Below are positions 5,489 through 7,722 of a stretch of DNA of 7,722 nucleotides, piece by piece. Source of the stretch: Candidatus Pelagibacter sp. (lineage in GTDB: Bacteria; Pseudomonadota; Alphaproteobacteria; Pelagibacterales; Pelagibacteraceae). The stretch covers positions 1 to 7,722 of the forward strand of contig PAFP01000011.1 of the NCBI GenBank assembly GCA_002704185.1, written 5' to 3'. The notes under the pieces were generated by a model. It made no database searches, was not told where the DNA came from, and saw nothing but the letters and a program-made list of their open reading frames with translations. The position numbers and the translations under genes are program-made. How positions within the stretch are numbered: position 1 is the stretch's first letter; every line of letters begins with the position of its first letter.

Positions 5489-6513
5489 TGATTAAAACAG
5501 ATGCATTAATTATTGGAGCTGGACCAGTCGGTTTATTTGCTGTTTTTGAATTAGGCATTAACGGTTTAAATGCGCACGTAGTAGATAATTTAGATAGAAT
5601 AGGTGGGCAATGTATAGAGCTTTATCCAGATAAACCTATTTACGATATCCCTGCATTACCACAATGTACTGGAGAGAGCCTGATAAAAAATTTATTAACA
5701 CAAATAAAACCATTTAAGACTGAATTTCATTTAAATGAAAGAGTGCAGTTAATTAAAAATATTGATGATAAATGGCAAGTTGAAACAAATTTAGGAAAAA
5801 AATTTCAGACCTCTAATATTATTATTGCTGGAGGAGTTGGTTCTTTCGAGCCTAGGAAAATTCCCTTAGATGATACTGAAAGATTTGAAAATACTAACTT
5901 ATATTATTCAGTGAAGAATAAAAGTAGTTTTAAAGATCAAACAATTTGTATCTTTGGTGGAGGTGATTCCGCATTAGATTGGGCTGTTGATTTGTCTAAA
6001 ACTTGCAAAAAGATTTATCTAGTGCATAGAAGAGATGATTTTAGAGCCGCTCAACATACAGTTAACCAAGTCAGAGAAATTAGCAAAACTGGAAAGATAG
6101 AAATTTTTACATCATCACAGCCAAAAAAATTAATAGGAGATAAATTAATTAATAAAGTTATAATAGATAGTAAGAATAAAGATGTAACATTAGAAGTCGA
6201 TAGTGTTTTGGCTTTTTTTGGATTAAAAATGGAATTAGGTCCAATAGCGAATTGGGGTCTTAATCTAGATAAAAAAACCATAAAAGTTAGTGTTGAGAAT
6301 TTTGAGACAAATGAAAAAGGTATTTTTGCAATTGGTGATATATGTACATATCCTGGAAAACTTAAATTAATTTTAAGTGGCTTTCACGAAGCTGCATTGT
6401 GTGCTAAAAGTTGTTTTGCTAGAGCTAGACCAGACGAGAAATATGTTTTTAGATTTACAACTTCATCAAGCGAAATTCAAAAAAGGCTCGGAGTAAAAAA
6501 TGATAATAAATAA
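5488..6513 (+). CDS. Ferredoxin-NADP(+) reductase, thioredoxin-reductase-like type
   Basis: This 341-residue FAD enzyme would move electrons between NADPH and the ferredoxin encoded just upstream. The FAD-binding GAGPVG is at 10-15, the NAD(P) site GGGDSALDWA at 157-166 with HRRD at 180-183, and the second FAD motif AIGDI at 281-285. Where thioredoxin reductases carry CATC, this protein reads YYSVKNKSSF (139-148), without cysteines, so it should not reduce thioredoxin despite the fold. The C-terminal extension LSGFHEAAL followed by FRFTTSSSEIQKRLG (321-335) is the signature of TrxR-like ferredoxin reductases such as Bacillus YumC and the Rhodopseudomonas enzyme. ATG 5488 overlaps the ferredoxin stop by one base, with AGGG at 5481-5484 as binding site. 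The 3' end overlaps the bactofilin gene by 14 bases. Automated annotation may mislabel it as trxB. Confidence 0.92.
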   Translation: MIKTDALIIGAGPVGLFAVFELGINGLNAHVVDNLDRIGGQCIELYPDKPIYDIPALPQCTGESLIKNLLTQIKPFKTEFHLNERVQLIKNIDDKWQVETNLGKKFQTSNIIIAGGVGSFEPRKIPLDDTERFENTNLYYSVKNKSSFKDQTICIFGGGDSALDWAVDLSKTCKKIYLVHRRDDFRAAQHTVNQVREISKTGKIEIFTSSQPKKLIGDKLINKVIIDSKNKDVTLEVDSVLAFFGLKMELGPIANWGLNLDKKTIKVSVENFETNEKGIFAIGDICTYPGKLKLILSGFHEAALCAKSCFARARPDEKYVFRFTTSSSEIQKRLGVKNDNK

Positions 6514-6877
6514 AATTAGATCTTTATTTTATTCTAAAGAAACAAAAAAGGTTGACGAGTTGTTTCCTCCAAAATTCAATGTATTAAATTGTAGTTCTGA
6601 CATTGAGTATGATGGTGTTTTGTATTTTAATGGGACTATTAACGGAAATATAACGTGTAAAAACTTAAAAGCAGGTACTCGCTCATTAATTACTGGCAAT
6701 ATAAATTCTGATAATGTTTTTATTTTAGGAGAGGTTAGGGGTGATATTGAAGCAAACAGAGTTGCCATTGCTTCATCTGCAGTTGTTCACGGTAAAATAT
6801 CTTATAATTCCATAAGCATTGAGCCAAATGCGAAAATTCTAGGTAACTATTTTAAAAGAAAGTCTAAACGTTCTTAA
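6500..6877 (+). CDS. Bactofilin (polymer-forming cytoskeletal protein)
   Basis: This 125-residue protein has the bactofilin layout: a short N-terminal tail with a hydrophobic start (MIINKIRSLFY), a central right-handed beta-helix, and a basic C-terminal tail (KRKSKRS). The core, from about residue 35 to 115, shows repeating short strands such as FNGTINGNI, SLITGNINSD, VFILGEVRGDIEA, VAIASSAVVHGKI and ISIEPNAKILG. Bactofilins polymerise without nucleotide on the membrane inner face and place cell-wall enzymes or shape the cell. The hydrophobic N-terminus may anchor this one to the membrane. ATG 6500 overlaps the reductase end by 14 bases and has GGAG at 6490-6493 with good spacing, so it belongs to the ferredoxin-reductase operon. 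That pairing is not explained by known bactofilin roles. The role in this organism is inferred from the family only. Confidence 0.88.
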   Translation: MIINKIRSLFYSKETKKVDELFPPKFNVLNCSSDIEYDGVLYFNGTINGNITCKNLKAGTRSLITGNINSDNVFILGEVRGDIEANRVAIASSAVVHGKISYNSISIEPNAKILGNYFKRKSKRS

Positions 6878-6893
6878 AATTAGTTTTATCCAC

Positions 6894-6916
6894 AATTATT
6901 TTATTATAATTTTTTT
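6894..6916 (+). terminator. Weak A+T-only hairpin with T-run after bactofilin
   Basis: AATTAT (6894-6899) pairs with ATAATT (6906-6911) around a 6-base loop, and five more T follow to 6916. The stem has no G-C pair, so it would be a poor terminator. Nothing better is seen between bactofilin and umuD, so some read-through is possible. Confidence 0.3.
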
Positions 6917-6994
6917 AATGTTCATGTTTTGATTCTCATTCGATTCTTATTTGGACTCAAAATACAACCTGAAATATTTATTTTTTTCACTGTC

Positions 6995-7029
6995 TTGACA
7001 CTTAACCCTAATTAGAACAAAATAAGAAC
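6995..7029 (+). promoter_or_regulatory. umuDC promoter with LexA (SOS) operator
   Basis: A perfect -35 TTGACA (6995-7000), a 17-base spacer and CAAAAT (7018-7023) form the promoter. GAAC (7015-7018), seven bases, GAAC (7026-7029) is exactly the GAAC-N7-GAAC (GTTC-N7-GTTC) operator of alphaproteobacterial LexA. It covers the -10 and the predicted start near 7030, so bound LexA would block RNA polymerase. Only about three bases separate that start from the ATG, implying a leaderless message. Confidence 0.8.
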
Positions 7030-7032
7030 ATT

Positions 7033-7428
7033 ATGAAAGAAAAGATACCCATAGTATTGCAAAAAGTTTGTGCTGGTTTTCCTTCTCCTGCAACTGATTA
7101 TGTAGAGGATGAAATTAATTTAAATGAAGAACTTATTCCAAATAAAGCATCTACTTTTTTAATAAGAGTGCAGGGAAGCTCGATGGTAAATGAAAATATA
7201 TTTGAAGGTGATATACTTGTTGTAGATCGAAGTCTCAACTTAAAAAAAAATTCAATTGCTGTTTTAAATTTTGAAGGACAGTTGGTAGTCAAAAAAATGA
7301 TTAAAAGACGAAATATTTTTTTCCTCTTATCTAAAAATGGTAATCAAATAAAAGAAACAGAAATCAACGAAAATAGCGATATACAAGTTTGGGGTATAGT
7401 AACTTATGTCATACATAAAACTACGTAA
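7033..7428 (+). CDS. umuD: UmuD, self-cleaving SOS mutagenesis protein
   Basis: This 131-residue S24-family peptidase has a length close to E. coli UmuD (139). On RecA filaments it cleaves itself to UmuD', which joins UmuC to form DNA polymerase V for translesion synthesis. The cleavage region KVCAGFPSPATDYVE is at 11-25, with the probable scissile bond Ala14-Gly15; E. coli UmuD has Cys-Gly there, while LexA has Ala-Gly. The catalytic Ser50 (GSSM) and Lys87 (VVKKM) are 37 residues apart, the same spacing as Ser60/Lys97 of E. coli. There is no N-terminal DNA-binding domain, which excludes LexA itself. The start ATG sits 3 bases after the LexA operator with no ribosome binding site, consistent with leaderless translation. 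It overlaps umuC by 23 bases. Confidence 0.95.
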   Translation: MKEKIPIVLQKVCAGFPSPATDYVEDEINLNEELIPNKASTFLIRVQGSSMVNENIFEGDILVVDRSLNLKKNSIAVLNFEGQLVVKKMIKRRNIFFLLSKNGNQIKETEINENSDIQVWGIVTYVIHKTT

Positions 7429-7722
7429 TACTAAAAAAAAAATTATAGCCTTAGTAGATTGTAATTCTTTTTATGTTTCATGTGAGAGGTTATTTAATCC
7501 AATATTAAACAGATTCCCTGTAGTTGTTTTATCTAATAATGATGGATGTGTAATTTCTAGATCGAAAGAAGCAAAAGAAATAGGTATTAGAATGGGTGAA
7601 CCTTATTTTAAAGTTAAAGAACTGACAAAAAAATATAATGTTAAGGTTTTTTCGTCAAACTATGCACTATATGGTGATATATCAAGACGGGTAATGTCAA
7701 CGTTGAAAAGATTTTCTCCTAG
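7406..7722 (+). CDS. umuC: UmuC, catalytic subunit of DNA polymerase V, 5' part
   Basis: The first 105 codons are visible and the gene runs off the window; full-length UmuC has about 420 residues. It is a Y-family polymerase that copies past damaged bases with UmuD'2. IALVDCNSFYVSCERLF (14-30) contains the first metal-binding Asp18 and the steric-gate region. PVVVLSNNDGCVISRSKEAK and the following IGIRMGEPYFK are strong family matches. ATG 7406 lies within umuD, 23 bases before its end. No other ATG, GTG or TTG occurs before the conserved IALVD segment, so the 12-residue leader MSYIKLRNTKKK is probably real; E. coli UmuC begins almost at the conserved segment. GGGG at 7391-7394 may serve as a distant ribosome binding site. 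Overlap with umuD implies coupled translation and shared SOS control. Confidence 0.95.
   Translation, partial: MSYIKLRNTKKKIIALVDCNSFYVSCERLFNPILNRFPVVVLSNNDGCVISRSKEAKEIGIRMGEPYFKVKELTKKYNVKVFSSNYALYGDISRRVMSTLKRFSP

Noticed and set aside
6051..6281. Minus-strand open frame inside the ferredoxin reductase gene
   Set aside because: Antisense shadow of a gene with clear FAD and NADP motifs.
5488..6513. Thioredoxin reductase
   Set aside because: Overall fold matches, but the CATC redox motif is replaced by a cysteine-free segment and the C-terminus is that of ferredoxin-NADP reductases.
6529..6768. Minus-strand open frame inside bactofilin
   Set aside because: Antisense shadow with no independent start signals.
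6886..6894. Perfect DnaA-box 9-mer TTATCCACA beside an A+T-rich stretch
   Set aside because: A single box without a cluster or origin-type genes nearby; one match in a few kilobases of A+T-rich DNA can occur by chance, so no origin is claimed.
7098..7292. Minus-strand open frame inside umuD
   Set aside because: Antisense shadow of a gene with intact catalytic dyad and cleavage site.

Overview
The window looks like a piece of a very A+T-rich, streamlined marine alphaproteobacterium, most likely of the SAR11 / Pelagibacterales type. The reasons are the low G+C codon usage (rich in Lys, Asn and Ile), tight and overlapping gene packing, a proteorhodopsin gene close to a [2Fe-2S] ferredoxin and a ferredoxin reductase, and a GAAC-N7-GAAC box, the LexA operator form known from alphaproteobacteria. 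The lineage is inferred from content and style only; no search was run.

Region 1 (1-3201) is acyl-CoA metabolism. The 3' third of an acetyl-CoA acetyltransferase (thiolase) overlaps an enoyl-CoA hydratase on the plus strand. Convergent to them is a propionyl-CoA synthetase (prpE) read from a TTG start. Directly after the prpE stop lies a small two-helix membrane-protein reading frame (1141-1314, minus) that is interrupted by one in-frame TAA. A hairpin with a T-run for minus-strand transcripts sits inside the end of the hydratase gene.

Region 2 (3202-4180) is a proteorhodopsin with all residues needed for proton pumping and glutamine at the spectral tuning site, which predicts blue absorption. 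Its leader carries a candidate promoter, a 7-bp tandem repeat, a hairpin with a GAAA loop followed by six T, and an 18-bp palindrome just before the ribosome binding site. A strong terminator closes it.

Region 3 (4156-6877) starts with a minus-strand, extremely Lys-rich enolase-superfamily gene of the dipeptide epimerase (L-Ala-D/L-Glu epimerase) type, wedged between proteorhodopsin and a plus-strand cluster. That cluster is an adrenodoxin-type ferredoxin, a thioredoxin-reductase-like ferredoxin-NADP reductase without the CxxC, and a bactofilin, joined by 1-base and 14-base overlaps. Ferredoxin and reductase form a complete NADPH-ferredoxin electron transfer pair; their client is not in the window.

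Region 4 (6878-7722) is an SOS mutagenesis operon: umuD and the 5' part of umuC, overlapping by 23 bases. A GAAC-N7-GAAC box covers the predicted -10 element and transcription start, and the umuD message is probably leaderless.

No tRNA, rRNA, CRISPR array or insertion sequence was seen.
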